A stretch of DNA of 64,000 nucleotides, taken from assembly GCA_937884995.1 (NCBI GenBank), contig CAKZZL010000022.1, positions 32,802-96,801 of the forward strand, given 5' to 3'. A program made the position numbers and the translations under genes. This DNA is from an uncultured Clostridia bacterium. Its GTDB lineage: Bacteria > Bacillota > Clostridia > Oscillospirales > Acutalibacteraceae. This document shows positions 16,369 to 25,210 of the stretch, piece after piece (the stretch's first letter is position 1; each line of letters starts with the position of its first letter). The notes under the pieces are model-generated. The model saw nothing but the letters and a program-made list of their open reading frames with translations. It did not search any database and was not told the DNA's origin.

Positions 16369-16384
16369 TCCTAAATGCAAAAAT

Positions 16385-16415
16385 GAGAGGACTTTCAAAG
16401 CCCTCTCAATTTTTT
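16385..16415. terminator. Terminator between converging LRR and thioredoxin genes
   Basis: GAGAGG (16385-16390) pairs with CCTCTC (16402-16407) and is followed by AATTTTTT. The A-rich side upstream may serve the minus-strand thioredoxin operon too. Confidence 0.7.
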
Positions 16416-16424
16416 GCCATATAT

Positions 16425-16739
16425 TCAGTTATTTACTTCGCAAAATTTTTCTATTGCATCTTTCACTTGTGCTCCTACCAAACGGCTTGTTTCTTTTCCG
16501 CCTTTGAAGAGCAAGAGTGTAGGTACACTCATTATGCCATACATAGTGGCAAGTTCCGTAGTCTTGTCCACATCAAGTCTGCATACTTTGTATTCTTCGT
16601 GTTCTTTTGAAAAACTTTCAAGTTCCGAAGAAAGAATTTTACAAGGTGCACACCATTCGGCAAAGAAATCCAAAAGGACAGGTTTTTCTGATTGCAATAC
16701 TTCAGTTGCGAAATTCATCAGGCCAATATCGTAAATCAT
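16425..16739 (-). CDS. trxA: Thioredoxin
   Basis: 104 residues with LLDFFAEWCAPCKIL, where Ala replaces the usual Gly of WCGPC, the cis-Pro motif MSVPTLLLF, and the closing GGK...LVGAQ. It reduces protein disulfides in the cytoplasm. The start overlaps the stop of the upstream flavoprotein gene (ATGA), so the two likely form a redox pair; the reductase could be that flavoprotein or one elsewhere. Confidence 0.9.
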   Translation of the reverse strand: MIYDIGLMNFATEVLQSEKPVLLDFFAEWCAPCKILSSELESFSKEHEEYKVCRLDVDKTTELATMYGIMSVPTLLLFKGGKETSRLVGAQVKDAIEKFCEVNN

Positions 16740-17329
16740 CTTCTTAAACTCCTGTATAAATCCTGTGCATTTTTCATATCGGTTGAATCAATACCTGCTT
16801 TGTTTGTATTCCGTGCCAGCATAGTCCCCTTAAGTTCTATATTAAGATATGTGAAAGCCTGAAGAAATTGATGTTTTATAACCTCAAAGCCAATCTCTCC
16901 GTCGCTGCCGCTTGTCACTATGAGAATTGCTACTCTTTCCTTCGGAATTATGGAGTTAACTTTCTGACGCTTTGCTTGTTCATAGAATCTTTGGAATCTG
17001 TCAAGCAATGCCTTCATAGGTGCAGGAAGTCCCATATTGTAATTTGGGACTGCGAACACAATAACATCTGCATTTATGAATTTCTTCATGAAATCATCAA
17101 GATCTTTCTTTGAGCATCCGTCACAAGCCTTACAATAACCGCAGGCATTACACGTAGTAGGATTAAGTTCATAAGCAGAGTAGGTCTCTATGTTTGTTCC
17201 TTTGGGGAATTCTTTGAGAACTTGTGTGAGAAGTTTTGAACCATATCCTGATTTTCTTGGTGATCCCAGTACTGCAACTACATTAACACCATTTGTGTAT
17301 TCATCTTTTTTTTCAATTTCGATATCCAT
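16736..17329 (-). CDS. NADPH-dependent FMN reductase / flavodoxin-like iron-sulfur flavoprotein
   Basis: 197 residues. VVAVLGSPRKSGYGSKLL binds FMN phosphate; TTCNACGYCKACDGCSKKDD-like region holds Cys-x2-Cys-x2-Cys-x2-Cys spacing typical of iron-sulfur flavoproteins; FAVPNYNMGLPAPMKALLDRF is the family's second signature. Such enzymes move electrons to quinones, nitro compounds or Fe-S partners. GAGGAAAAATA precedes the ATG. It sits between the RNase M5-like gene and thioredoxin. Confidence 0.82.
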   Translation of the reverse strand: MDIEIEKKDEYTNGVNVVAVLGSPRKSGYGSKLLTQVLKEFPKGTNIETYSAYELNPTTCNACGYCKACDGCSKKDLDDFMKKFINADVIVFAVPNYNMGLPAPMKALLDRFQRFYEQAKRQKVNSIIPKERVAILIVTSGSDGEIGFEVIKHQFLQAFTYLNIELKGTMLARNTNKAGIDSTDMKNAQDLYRSLRR

Positions 17330-17349
17330 TATTTTTCCTCGCTGTATCC

Positions 17350-17970
17350 TTAAGTTAGATTTGCATTTGATATTTGTTTGCTTTTTATTGTTTCCACTGC
17401 CTTCTTGTATTCATCATATGTCATGTACATATTGATGATTTTAAGCAATGAAGATGCAGATATTCTTTCCGGCAGTTCAAGACTTTTGGCAAGTTCTTTC
17501 CTCATGAGGCTGCTGTCTTTTCCGCCTGAAATACCATCTTCAAAAAAATCAGTTCTGCTTATTTCTCTTTTTTCTTTATTACTATTCTCCTCTTTACAGA
17601 AAACTCCGGCTTTTTCAAATGCATTTATTATTATATCATCTTTGATGCCTTCAACACCGATTTTCCCTTCTTTTGAGAACTGCTCTTTACGTTTTTCCTT
17701 GCCAAAGACATCCGGGATGAAAACATTTATGACGTTCTTCCCTTTTGTTATATTTGATATGAAAGAACGTATTTTAAAACCCGCAGAGTCAGAATCCGTC
17801 AATGCCACAATGCCGCGTTTTTCCGCAAGATATCTTATGAGTTTTTGCTTTTCCTTATCTGTGAATATGCCAAAACCTTCAGTCTCAATAATAAGTGTAT
17901 CAACTATTCCCGACAACTTTATCTTGTCATATTTGCCTTCAACTATTACTGCCTGCTCTATTTTTATCAT
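17350..17970 (-). CDS. rnmV: RNase M5-like Toprim protein (DUF4093)
   Basis: About 206 residues: an N-terminal Toprim domain with AVIVEGKYDKIKL (catalytic Glu) and IVALTDSDSAGFKIR (DxD), then a DUF4093 C-terminal region with the SGGKDSSLMRKELAKSLELP motif. In Bacillus, RNase M5 matures 5S rRNA and its gene lies beside ksgA; here it follows holA by four bases, an unusual neighbour. The ATG at 17970 with AAGGT is preferred over an in-frame TTG. The N-terminal half is shorter in charge-rich loops than B. subtilis RnmV, so the rRNA role is likely but not certain. Confidence 0.75.
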   Translation of the reverse strand: MIKIEQAVIVEGKYDKIKLSGIVDTLIIETEGFGIFTDKEKQKLIRYLAEKRGIVALTDSDSAGFKIRSFISNITKGKNVINVFIPDVFGKEKRKEQFSKEGKIGVEGIKDDIIINAFEKAGVFCKEENSNKEKREISRTDFFEDGISGGKDSSLMRKELAKSLELPERISASSLLKIINMYMTYDEYKKAVETIKSKQISNANLT

Positions 17971-17974
17971 ATTT

Positions 17975-18997
17975 CTACCTTGAAACAATAAGTGACAGAT
18001 TTACTATAAGTTTTTCAAGAACAAGCTCATCGTTTTGAGAGGAAAACTTAAGTGCTCTGTCACTCTCGTTTATCCTGTCAAAACATTCCCTGATTTGTCC
18101 CATTGTGAGCCTTGCTGCTCTTCCTGCAACATTTGTCAGTCTGAATTCCTTATTTTTATAATCATAGAAGTCAGCCATATATCTGGCATTCTTTCCGGCA
18201 TCGAGAGCTATCTTTGCTCTGTATATATCTGAGAATGACATTATAATAACAGCAAGTATCTCTATTGCTTCCGCCTTTTGTTGCATAAGTGTATGCAGTA
18301 GTTCAAGCGCGCTGCCCGGATTCCCGGCAAGTATATTCTTTGAAATATTAAAGACATTGGCTTCGAGAGATTCAATAGCGACGCTGTCAATGTCTTCTTT
18401 TTTAATCTCATTACCATTGCCAGCGAAATTAGCAGCCTTTTGGATTTCATTAAAAAGTGTATTAAGGTCATCCCCTACTGTCTCTATGAGATAATGAGCA
18501 GTTTTTTCCTGCATTACACATCCTTGCTTTTTAGCATATGCAATAATAAGGCGGTAAAGTTCCTTCAAGTCAGGTTTCCTAAAATTAACTGCAGTCGCCT
18601 TTTTCTTAAATTGCTCTAAAATCCAGCTGTCCGGATGCTCAGCATCGAACCAGAAAATGGTAATGGAACTGTCAGGCTGATTATCAAGAAAAGCACTTAT
18701 TTGTTCCTTTTCATCTTCGTTAGGTTTATTAAGCTTAAAATCATGAGCTACAACTACAGTAAACTCCGTCATAAAGGATATGCTTTGAGCACCCTCAAAT
18801 ACATCTTCAAGGGTGTCATCTTTGCCATCATATTTTCTAAGGCTGAATGTCTCACTGCCGGGTGTTACAAACTTTGAAATTATCTTATTCAGATAAAATT
18901 GTTTCAGGTAGTCCTCATCACCGTAAAAGAGATAACAATTATTCATTTTTCCATCTTTAATCTGTCTTTTCAATTCGTTTTCATAAATGAGCGCCAT
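17975..18997 (-). CDS. holA: DNA polymerase III delta subunit
   Basis: 340 residues with the clamp-loader delta pattern: NNCYLFYGDEDYLKQFYL at the N-terminus, TVVVAHDFKLNKP, then FWFDAEHPDSWILEQFKKKA, YLIETVGDDLNTLFNEIQKAA (domain II), VFNISKNILAGNPGSALELL (domain III) and the C-terminal FDRINESDRALKFSSQNDELVLEKLIVNL. Delta lacks a functional ATP site and opens the beta clamp. GGGAGAT precedes the ATG. It heads a four-gene minus-strand operon ending at thioredoxin. Confidence 0.93.
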   Translation of the reverse strand: MALIYENELKRQIKDGKMNNCYLFYGDEDYLKQFYLNKIISKFVTPGSETFSLRKYDGKDDTLEDVFEGAQSISFMTEFTVVVAHDFKLNKPNEDEKEQISAFLDNQPDSSITIFWFDAEHPDSWILEQFKKKATAVNFRKPDLKELYRLIIAYAKKQGCVMQEKTAHYLIETVGDDLNTLFNEIQKAANFAGNGNEIKKEDIDSVAIESLEANVFNISKNILAGNPGSALELLHTLMQQKAEAIEILAVIIMSFSDIYRAKIALDAGKNARYMADFYDYKNKEFRLTNVAGRAARLTMGQIRECFDRINESDRALKFSSQNDELVLEKLIVNLSLIVSR

Positions 18998-19395
18998 TTG
19001 TTATCTCCCTTCTCAATGATTAAATTATTATATCATAATTATTTATCATTGTGAATAGATTTAATCCACATTGTTCTTATCCATGACTGCCTGTAAAAGC
19101 TATCCCATAACATAATCATTTTCTCGAGCTTTTATTTGCATTTGCTATTTCATTTATGCAAATTATGAAGATTTCCATACATACTATAACAAAGTTGATG
19201 TAAAAAAAATTACCGAATGTCATCACGTAAGAAATGGCCCTGCAGATTTCTCTGTCAAGGCCTATATATTATTATGAAAATTTTGAATAAATACTTTTTT
19301 ATGCCGCATCTCCGTTAAATCCAAGCGTAATCTTTCTTTCATGATCTTTTAAGATTTCAGACACTTTTTAGCCTCCTTGGAGGCGAAATCATTTC
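18998..19395. other. Intergenic gap between holA and hit, no supported gene
   Basis: About 400 AT-rich bases. A GCCTCC/GGAGGC stem (19371-19384) sits 12 bases past the hit stop and could help end that transcript, but it lacks a U-tract on that strand. A plus-strand frame of ~44 codons ending near 19279 (...YYNKVDVKKITECHHVR...) looks faintly coding but has no start and I do not recognise it. Confidence 0.4.
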
Positions 19396-19734
19396 TCATA
19401 CAAGTCTTTCACCGAGATTGTCTCCGCTTAAGATATGAAAGTGAAGATGCTTAACCGTTTGACCTGCTTTTTCTCCGCAGTTGTTTATAATCCGGTAATC
19501 GGATATATTCAATGACTTTGCTATTTCCGGGATTTTTGCAAAGATATGCCCTATAAGTTCAGCATTGTCTTTTGTTATCATGTTTGCTGACTCTATATGT
19601 TCCTTCGGAACTGCAAGTACGTGAACTTCGCATTGAGGATTTAAATCCTTAAAGCAAATCATCTTATTATCTTCGTATACCTTATTTGATGGAATTTCTC
19701 CTGCTGCTATTTTGCAAAAAATACAATCACTCAT
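19396..19734 (-). CDS. hinT: HIT family nucleotide-binding hydrolase (HinT-like)
   Basis: About 112 residues with DCIFCKIAAGEIPSNKVYED at the start, ECEVHVLAVPKEHI-like segment, GQTVKHLHFHILSG as the His triad (HxHxH), the hallmark of Hint purine phosphoramidases. These hydrolyse AMP-lysine-type phosphoramidates and can act on aminoacyl-adenylates, which fits the position 11 bases after alaS. ATG at 19734 has GAGGAA at correct spacing; the one at 19740 is too near. Confidence 0.92.
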   Translation of the reverse strand: MSDCIFCKIAAGEIPSNKVYEDNKMICFKDLNPQCEVHVLAVPKEHIESANMITKDNAELIGHIFAKIPEIAKSLNISDYRIINNCGEKAGQTVKHLHFHILSGDNLGERLV

Positions 19735-19744
19735 TGTCATTTCC

Positions 19745-22375
19745 TCACTTTAACATAGACTTAACAATCTGCTCAGTTGCAGAAATAGCATCACTTAGCT
19801 TGCTTGCTTCTTTTCCGCCTGCCATTGCAAAGTCCGGCTTACCGCCTCCGTTACCGCCGGCTATTTTTGCGACCTCTCTTACAACATTGCCTGCAAGTAT
19901 ACCGCTCGCAATTGCGTCTTTGGCAGATGCACATACAAAGTATACAGTTCCCTTTTCGCTGTTAACTGCGCCGAGAACAACAACTCTGTTTGGTTTTTCA
20001 TCCCTTATTGTTTCGGCAAGAGTACGAATGTCGGTACCCTCTTCTATTTTGTCTGTTGCTATAAGTTCAATAGGTCCTATCTCGACCGATTCAAACTGTT
20101 TTGCTTTTTGTGCATTTATCTGAGAAAGAAGTTTTTCAATTTCTTTGTCTTTTTCTTTAAGTTCGCTTGTTACGGCAGCAGCTCTGTTGGCAATATCAGA
20201 TATATTTGAAACTTTCAATGCCTCTGCTGTATTTGAAATAAGCTTATTGTTTTTCTCAATGTATTCAATGACACCTTTGCCTGTCACCGCAGTTATTCTG
20301 CGTATACCTGCTGCGACAGATGATTCAGATGTGATCTTAAACAGCCCTATATCCGCTGTATTGTGAACATGAGTTCCTCCGCAGAGTTCTGTTGAGAAGT
20401 CCCCTGCTTTTACCACTCTTACCTCTTCACCGTATTTCTCGCTGAAAAGTGCCATTGCTCCCTGCTTTTTAGCTTCTTCAAGGCTCATCTGCTGAGTTGT
20501 AACCGGTATTGAATCAAGAATTACTTCATTAACTCTGTTTTCAACAGCCTTCAGTTCATCTGCTGTCATTGCAGAGAAGTGAGAGAAGTCAAATCTCATT
20601 TCCTTGCTGTTAACAAGCTGACCTGCCTGCTCGACATGTGTGCCGAGTATTTCGCGAAGTGCTGCCTGAAGAAGGTGTGCGGATGTATGGTTTCTCATTG
20701 TTGCTTTTCTACTCTCAATATTCACCTTCGCAGTAACTTTTGACTCAAGAGAGATACCGTCTCCTTCAGATACAAATCCATGATGCAGATACACATTTTC
20801 CGCTGTCTTTGTTGTATCTGTTACGGTAAATACAAAGTCCTCGCCTTTTATTTCTCCTATATCTCCTGTCTGTCCCCCGCCTTCGCCGTAAAATACGGTT
20901 TTATCGAGTACCACCGTTATATCTTTGTCGTTTTCCGCATATTCTTTAAGTTCCTCGCCGTCAACAATAGCTATAACGTTTGCATCACAGGAATATGAAT
21001 CATATCCGAGAAATTCCGTTTTATCCATGCCCTTTGTTGCATCTTCTGAGCCCTTCCATGCTTCTTTCCCTGCATCTTTACGTGCATTTCTCGCTCTGTC
21101 ATGCTGCTGCTTGACAAGTTCTTTGAACTTATCTTCATCAACAGTCATATTTTTTTCTTCAAGGATTTCTTTTGTAAGATCTATCGGGAATCCGAATGTA
21201 TCCGAGAGTTTAAAAGCATCCTCACCGGAAAGTTCTTTTCCGTCTGATTCTGCTATCATCTTTTCAAGTATCTGAAGGCCTGAATCTATTGTCTTATAGA
21301 AATTTTCTTCTTCGATTGAGATAACTTTTATGATGAAATCCTGTTTTTCAAGAAGATTAGGATATGCCGATGCATTTTCTTTTATCACGGTTTGTGCAAC
21401 TTCTGCAAGGAATGGTCTTTCTATGCCGAGAAGTCTGCCGTGTCTTGCTGCTCTCCTTAAGAGTCTTCTAAGTACGTAGCCTCTGCCCTCGTTTGAAGGC
21501 ATAACCCCGTCACCTATCATCATGGTAGTGCTTCTGATATGGTCTGTTATGACACGAAGAGAGACATCTTTTTTATCATCACTGTGATATTCAACATCTG
21601 CGATCTTCATTATATGTTTCATTATATTCTGGACTGTGTCAACCTCAAAAAGGTTGTCAACGTCCTGTGAAATGCAGGCAAGTCTTTCAAGACCCATACC
21701 GGTATCGATATTCGGATGTTCCAGTCTTGTATAGTTATTCTTGCCGTCATTATCAAACTGAGTAAATACGAGATTCCAGAATTCTATATATCTGTCGCAT
21801 TCACATCCGACCTTGCAATCGGGCTTGCCGCAGCCGTATTTTTCTCCGCGGTCGTAATATATTTCAGAACATGGTCCGCAAGGGCCTGCTCCATGTTCCC
21901 AGAAATTATCTTCTTTGCCGAATCTGACCATATGCTCCGGACCTACACCGACTTTCTTTGTCCAGATATCATATGCTTCATCATCGTCTTCATATACGCT
22001 TATGTAGAGTTTCAGGGGATCCATTTCCATCACGGATGTGCAAAACTCCCAGGCCCATGGAATAACCTCTTCCTTAAAATAGTCGCCGAAAGAGAAATTG
22101 CCCAGCATCTCAAAATATGTGCCGTGGCGCGCTGTCTTTCCGACGTTCTCTATGTCCGGTGTTCTTATACATTTCTGACAGGTGGTTACTCTCTTTCTCG
22201 GAGGAGTCATTTCGCCCGTGAAATATTTCTTCATCGGCGCCATTCCTGAATTTATTAAAAGGAGGCTCTTATCTTCCTGAGGTATCAGTGAAAAACTCTC
22301 AAGTCTTAGGTGGCCTTTGCTCTCGAAAAATGATAGGTATTTCTCTCTTAATTCATTAAGTCCTGTCCATTCCAT
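19745..22375 (-). CDS. alaS: Alanine-tRNA ligase
   Basis: 876 residues, full length. Class II catalytic core with INSGMAPMKKYFTG, RKRVTTCQKCIRTPDIENVG, GTYFEMLGNFSFGDYFKEE (motif 2) and GMGLERLA (motif 3); the editing domain with HTSAHLLQAAL and ELCGGTHV zinc ligands; a C-terminal coiled coil and the Gly-rich GGNGGGKPDFAMAGG end (C-Ala). Attaches Ala to tRNA-Ala and clears Ser/Gly mischarging. It has a perfect upstream promoter and a leader of only about 30 bases, so no T-box is present. Confidence 0.97.
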   Translation of the reverse strand: MEWTGLNELREKYLSFFESKGHLRLESFSLIPQEDKSLLLINSGMAPMKKYFTGEMTPPRKRVTTCQKCIRTPDIENVGKTARHGTYFEMLGNFSFGDYFKEEVIPWAWEFCTSVMEMDPLKLYISVYEDDDEAYDIWTKKVGVGPEHMVRFGKEDNFWEHGAGPCGPCSEIYYDRGEKYGCGKPDCKVGCECDRYIEFWNLVFTQFDNDGKNNYTRLEHPNIDTGMGLERLACISQDVDNLFEVDTVQNIMKHIMKIADVEYHSDDKKDVSLRVITDHIRSTTMMIGDGVMPSNEGRGYVLRRLLRRAARHGRLLGIERPFLAEVAQTVIKENASAYPNLLEKQDFIIKVISIEEENFYKTIDSGLQILEKMIAESDGKELSGEDAFKLSDTFGFPIDLTKEILEEKNMTVDEDKFKELVKQQHDRARNARKDAGKEAWKGSEDATKGMDKTEFLGYDSYSCDANVIAIVDGEELKEYAENDKDITVVLDKTVFYGEGGGQTGDIGEIKGEDFVFTVTDTTKTAENVYLHHGFVSEGDGISLESKVTAKVNIESRKATMRNHTSAHLLQAALREILGTHVEQAGQLVNSKEMRFDFSHFSAMTADELKAVENRVNEVILDSIPVTTQQMSLEEAKKQGAMALFSEKYGEEVRVVKAGDFSTELCGGTHVHNTADIGLFKITSESSVAAGIRRITAVTGKGVIEYIEKNNKLISNTAEALKVSNISDIANRAAAVTSELKEKDKEIEKLLSQINAQKAKQFESVEIGPIELIATDKIEEGTDIRTLAETIRDEKPNRVVVLGAVNSEKGTVYFVCASAKDAIASGILAGNVVREVAKIAGGNGGGKPDFAMAGGKEASKLSDAISATEQIVKSMLK

Positions 22376-22409
22376 TTAAGTTGTCTCCTAAACAATCAAA
22401 ATCCTATAA

Positions 22410-22438
22410 ATTATACAATTATATGCAGAATATGTCAA
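22410..22438 (-). promoter_or_regulatory. Promoter of alaS-hinT
   Basis: On the minus strand TTGACA (22433-22438) and TATAAT (22410-22415), 17 bases apart, both perfect. Confidence 0.85.
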
Positions 22439-22446
22439 CAAAACTA

Positions 22447-22476
22447 TTGCATAAAGAGAAGAGTTTAAGATATAAT
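22447..22476 (+). promoter_or_regulatory. Promoter of the sensor kinase operon
   Basis: TTGCAT (22447-22452) and TATAAT (22471-22476), 18-base spacer, diverging from the alaS promoter, with GAAGGGAG and the ATG following. Confidence 0.65.
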
Positions 22477-22506
22477 AAAGAGAAATGGGTGAAGGGAGAA
22501 AAAACT

Positions 22507-24414
22507 ATGAAGAGCAAGACAAGATCCAATGTTTATCTTATTGTATCAATGCTTGTTATCATAGCATTGGTCGCTTCGACATACCTTTTCTCATCCGCTG
22601 TATCCACCTTTTCCGGATACGGCAGAGCAAAAGAAGGCAAATTGGATCTGACAGGTGCCAGGATATACAAAATATCAAGAATATTCCTGCGTGGAGAATG
22701 GCAGCAATATGAAGGCAAGTGGCTTGTAAGCGAAAATAATACAACTGATAAGTTTTCATATGTATCCCTGCCCACTAATTTCATAAACTCGATTGACAAT
22801 GCTTTAGCTCCTTTGGGGGACCATTCCACATATGTCATCTATATCTCTGGTCTTGAATTGGAAAATGCTCTCATATATATACCGCACTTTGCAGGTTCAT
22901 ACAGGATATATATTAACCGTGAACTGGTCACTGAAAGCGGTGAATTTTATGAGACATCAACGCGTTCCGACCTCGTAACCAACTCACTGCCTTATGATCT
23001 TAAGGCTGATGAGACTTATGAGATAGCAATAGAGGTTTCATGTAACTATATGCCGGGCATGTATATGACTCCTGCTATATCGGAAGCAGGATTCGCATCT
23101 TCTTTCTCTACATTTGCAACCACTTTGAGATTTGTAATCTTCGGCGGGGTTGCTTTCGGCGGAATACTCTACTTTTTGCTAATGCTGAGTAAGAGACAAA
23201 TTTTTGATTCCAAGTGGCTGCCTCTGCTCTTTCTCGTTATATCTCTTCGTCTTCTTATCTCAACAGACGGATATTCAGGTTTTTCTTTTCTAAATGCCAA
23301 TGTTGACTATGAGCAAATGATGCTTCTTGTATGTGCATCAACCTTTATCATCAAACTCATAGCTTTGCTTTTCTATTCCGAGACACTTGATATTGACCTA
23401 AGTCAAAAAACAGTAGGTCCTTTCTGCGCCATATTTACTCTTCTTGCAGTTTTATTCGGACTTGTTCCGAGAGTTGTATACGTGCCATTCTTCAACATGC
23501 TGGTTATGGCTGCAACCGTAACTTTGGATATAATACTGCTGGGGTATTTTGCAAGAGCAATAGCAGAAAAGAAAAAATATGCAAAATTCTATACTGCGGG
23601 ATACATTTCCCTGACTGCAGGCATGCTAATCGACAGTTTCTATATGGATGGTACTATTCCCCTTGTTATGACAGCATCGATATTACCTTTGTTTTCAGGT
23701 TTCTTTGCGCTTGTATTCTCAATGGTATTCATTTTTAAGATTATAAGCTACTATGATGCTGCTCTTAAGACTGCTGAACTTGACAGGCAGCTTGCGGAGG
23801 CTAATTCCGCTATAATGGTTTCACAGATTCAGCCCCACTTTTTGTATAACGCGCTCAACACTATCAAATATCTCATAAAGAGAAAACCGGCAACTGCGGA
23901 AAAAGCAATAGTGGCCTTCTCCAAATACCTGCGTGGGAACATGAATTCCCTAACTCAAAAGGAGCCAATTCCTTTTGAAGAAGAATTAAGTCATACAGAA
24001 AACTATTGCGCGATAGAATTGCTGAGATTCGAAGACAGACTTAATATTCAATACGATATACGTGAGAGAGGATTCAAATTGCCCGCTCTCTCGGTTCAGC
24101 CACTTGTGGAAAATGCCATAAAACACGGCGTCACAAAGAAAATCGAAGGCGGCACCGTAAAACTTTCAACCTACAGCGATGATGATTTTTACATAGTCGA
24201 AGTAACGGATGACGGAATAGGATTTGACCCTTCGAAGCCACTTGATGCGCCGGATGAAAAGCACTCACATGTAGGACTTAAAAATGTTAAAGAAAGACTT
24301 ATGCTGATGTCAAATGCTACTCTCAATGTGGAAAGTGAAGTCGGCAAAGGCACAAAAGCAGTAATTAAGATACCCAGGACGGAGGAAAATGAAAATGAAG
24401 GTAGTAATAGTTGA
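22507..24414 (+). CDS. Sensor histidine kinase, LytS/YehU type with 7TM sensor
   Basis: About 635 residues. One N-terminal helix, an extracytoplasmic beta-rich domain (~residues 40-210; YIYIPHFAGSYRIYINRELV resembles 7TMR-DISM sensor domains), seven membrane helices to ~residue 440, then a His_kinase domain with QIQPHFLYNALNTIKYLIKR (phospho-acceptor His) and an ATPase domain with LVENAIKHGVTKK (N box) and DDGIGFDP (G1). ATG at 22507 is supported by GAAGGGAG. It overlaps the regulator gene by 20 bases. The signal is unknown; DISM-type domains often bind carbohydrates. Confidence 0.88.
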   Translation: MKSKTRSNVYLIVSMLVIIALVASTYLFSSAVSTFSGYGRAKEGKLDLTGARIYKISRIFLRGEWQQYEGKWLVSENNTTDKFSYVSLPTNFINSIDNALAPLGDHSTYVIYISGLELENALIYIPHFAGSYRIYINRELVTESGEFYETSTRSDLVTNSLPYDLKADETYEIAIEVSCNYMPGMYMTPAISEAGFASSFSTFATTLRFVIFGGVAFGGILYFLLMLSKRQIFDSKWLPLLFLVISLRLLISTDGYSGFSFLNANVDYEQMMLLVCASTFIIKLIALLFYSETLDIDLSQKTVGPFCAIFTLLAVLFGLVPRVVYVPFFNMLVMAATVTLDIILLGYFARAIAEKKKYAKFYTAGYISLTAGMLIDSFYMDGTIPLVMTASILPLFSGFFALVFSMVFIFKIISYYDAALKTAELDRQLAEANSAIMVSQIQPHFLYNALNTIKYLIKRKPATAEKAIVAFSKYLRGNMNSLTQKEPIPFEEELSHTENYCAIELLRFEDRLNIQYDIRERGFKLPALSVQPLVENAIKHGVTKKIEGGTVKLSTYSDDDFYIVEVTDDGIGFDPSKPLDAPDEKHSHVGLKNVKERLMLMSNATLNVESEVGKGTKAVIKIPRTEENENEGSNS

Positions 24415-25210
24415 TGATGAAAAGATGGCTGCAGAGCAGTTATACGATATATGCATATCCTACCGCCTTATAGACGAGGCAATCGTATTCAATAATCCTT
24501 CAGAAGCATGGGATTATCTTCTTAATAATGATGATGTTACACTTGCTTTTCTCGATATAGAGATGCCGGTGATGACAGGTATAGAACTTGCAAAAAAACT
24601 CAAGGCAGTAAACTCAACAACAAGGATAGTTTTCGTTACTGGTTTTAAGGAGTATGCTTATGATGCGTTCGGTGTCAATGCCATCGGATATGTTCTTAAG
24701 CCTTATGATGATGAAGCTGTATATGAAGAAATAGAGAAAGCAGCCGCTTTCTTCGGAGCATCATCAAATAAGGAAATCTTTATCAAGACATTCGGATATT
24801 TCGATGTTTTTGTAAACAAGAAGGCAGTGCATTTTTCAAGTGCAAAATCAAAGGAATTTTTAGCGCTCCTCGTTGACCGCCAGGGTTCGTCCGTCAGCAC
24901 AGAACAGGCAATAAAAATACTTTGGCCAAACAGAGAATATGATGAATCATCACAGGCTCTTTTCAGAAAAGTGCTTAAAAGTCTTCGCACGGCTTTGGCA
25001 GATGCAGGCATCTCAGATATCTTTATTGACGGCAGAAACCAAAGAAGTGTGGACACCACAAAATTCCAATCGGATTTATATAACTTCCTGGCTGACCCAA
25101 AAGCCAATGTCAATAATTTCCAGGGCGAATATATGGAAGGATATAACTTCGGAAGACAGACTGCAAACCAGATAAGAAATCAATATTATTCAATAAAAGG
25201 CGGCTTTTAA
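24395..25210 (+). CDS. Response regulator with SARP-like winged-helix output
   Basis: About 271 residues. Receiver domain with VVIVDDEKMAAEQL, phospho-acceptor in LAFLDIEMPVMTG, Thr in FVTGFKEYAYDAF and the Lys in GYVLKPYDDE. The output half begins IFIKTFGYFDVFVNKKAVHF and continues SAKSKEFLALLVDRQGSSVS, EQAIKILWP, the OmpR/SARP winged helix found in clostridial regulators of this type rather than the LytTR domain usually partnered with LytS kinases. ATG at 24395 has GGAGG nine bases upstream; the ATG at 24389 is too close. It is followed with no gap by a membrane-protein gene. Confidence 0.87.
   Translation: MKVVIVDDEKMAAEQLYDICISYRLIDEAIVFNNPSEAWDYLLNNDDVTLAFLDIEMPVMTGIELAKKLKAVNSTTRIVFVTGFKEYAYDAFGVNAIGYVLKPYDDEAVYEEIEKAAAFFGASSNKEIFIKTFGYFDVFVNKKAVHFSSAKSKEFLALLVDRQGSSVSTEQAIKILWPNREYDESSQALFRKVLKSLRTALADAGISDIFIDGRNQRSVDTTKFQSDLYNFLADPKANVNNFQGEYMEGYNFGRQTANQIRNQYYSIKGGF

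Noticed and set aside
22376..22409. T-box riboswitch ahead of alaS
   Set aside because: The leader between promoter and start codon is only about 30 bases, far too short.
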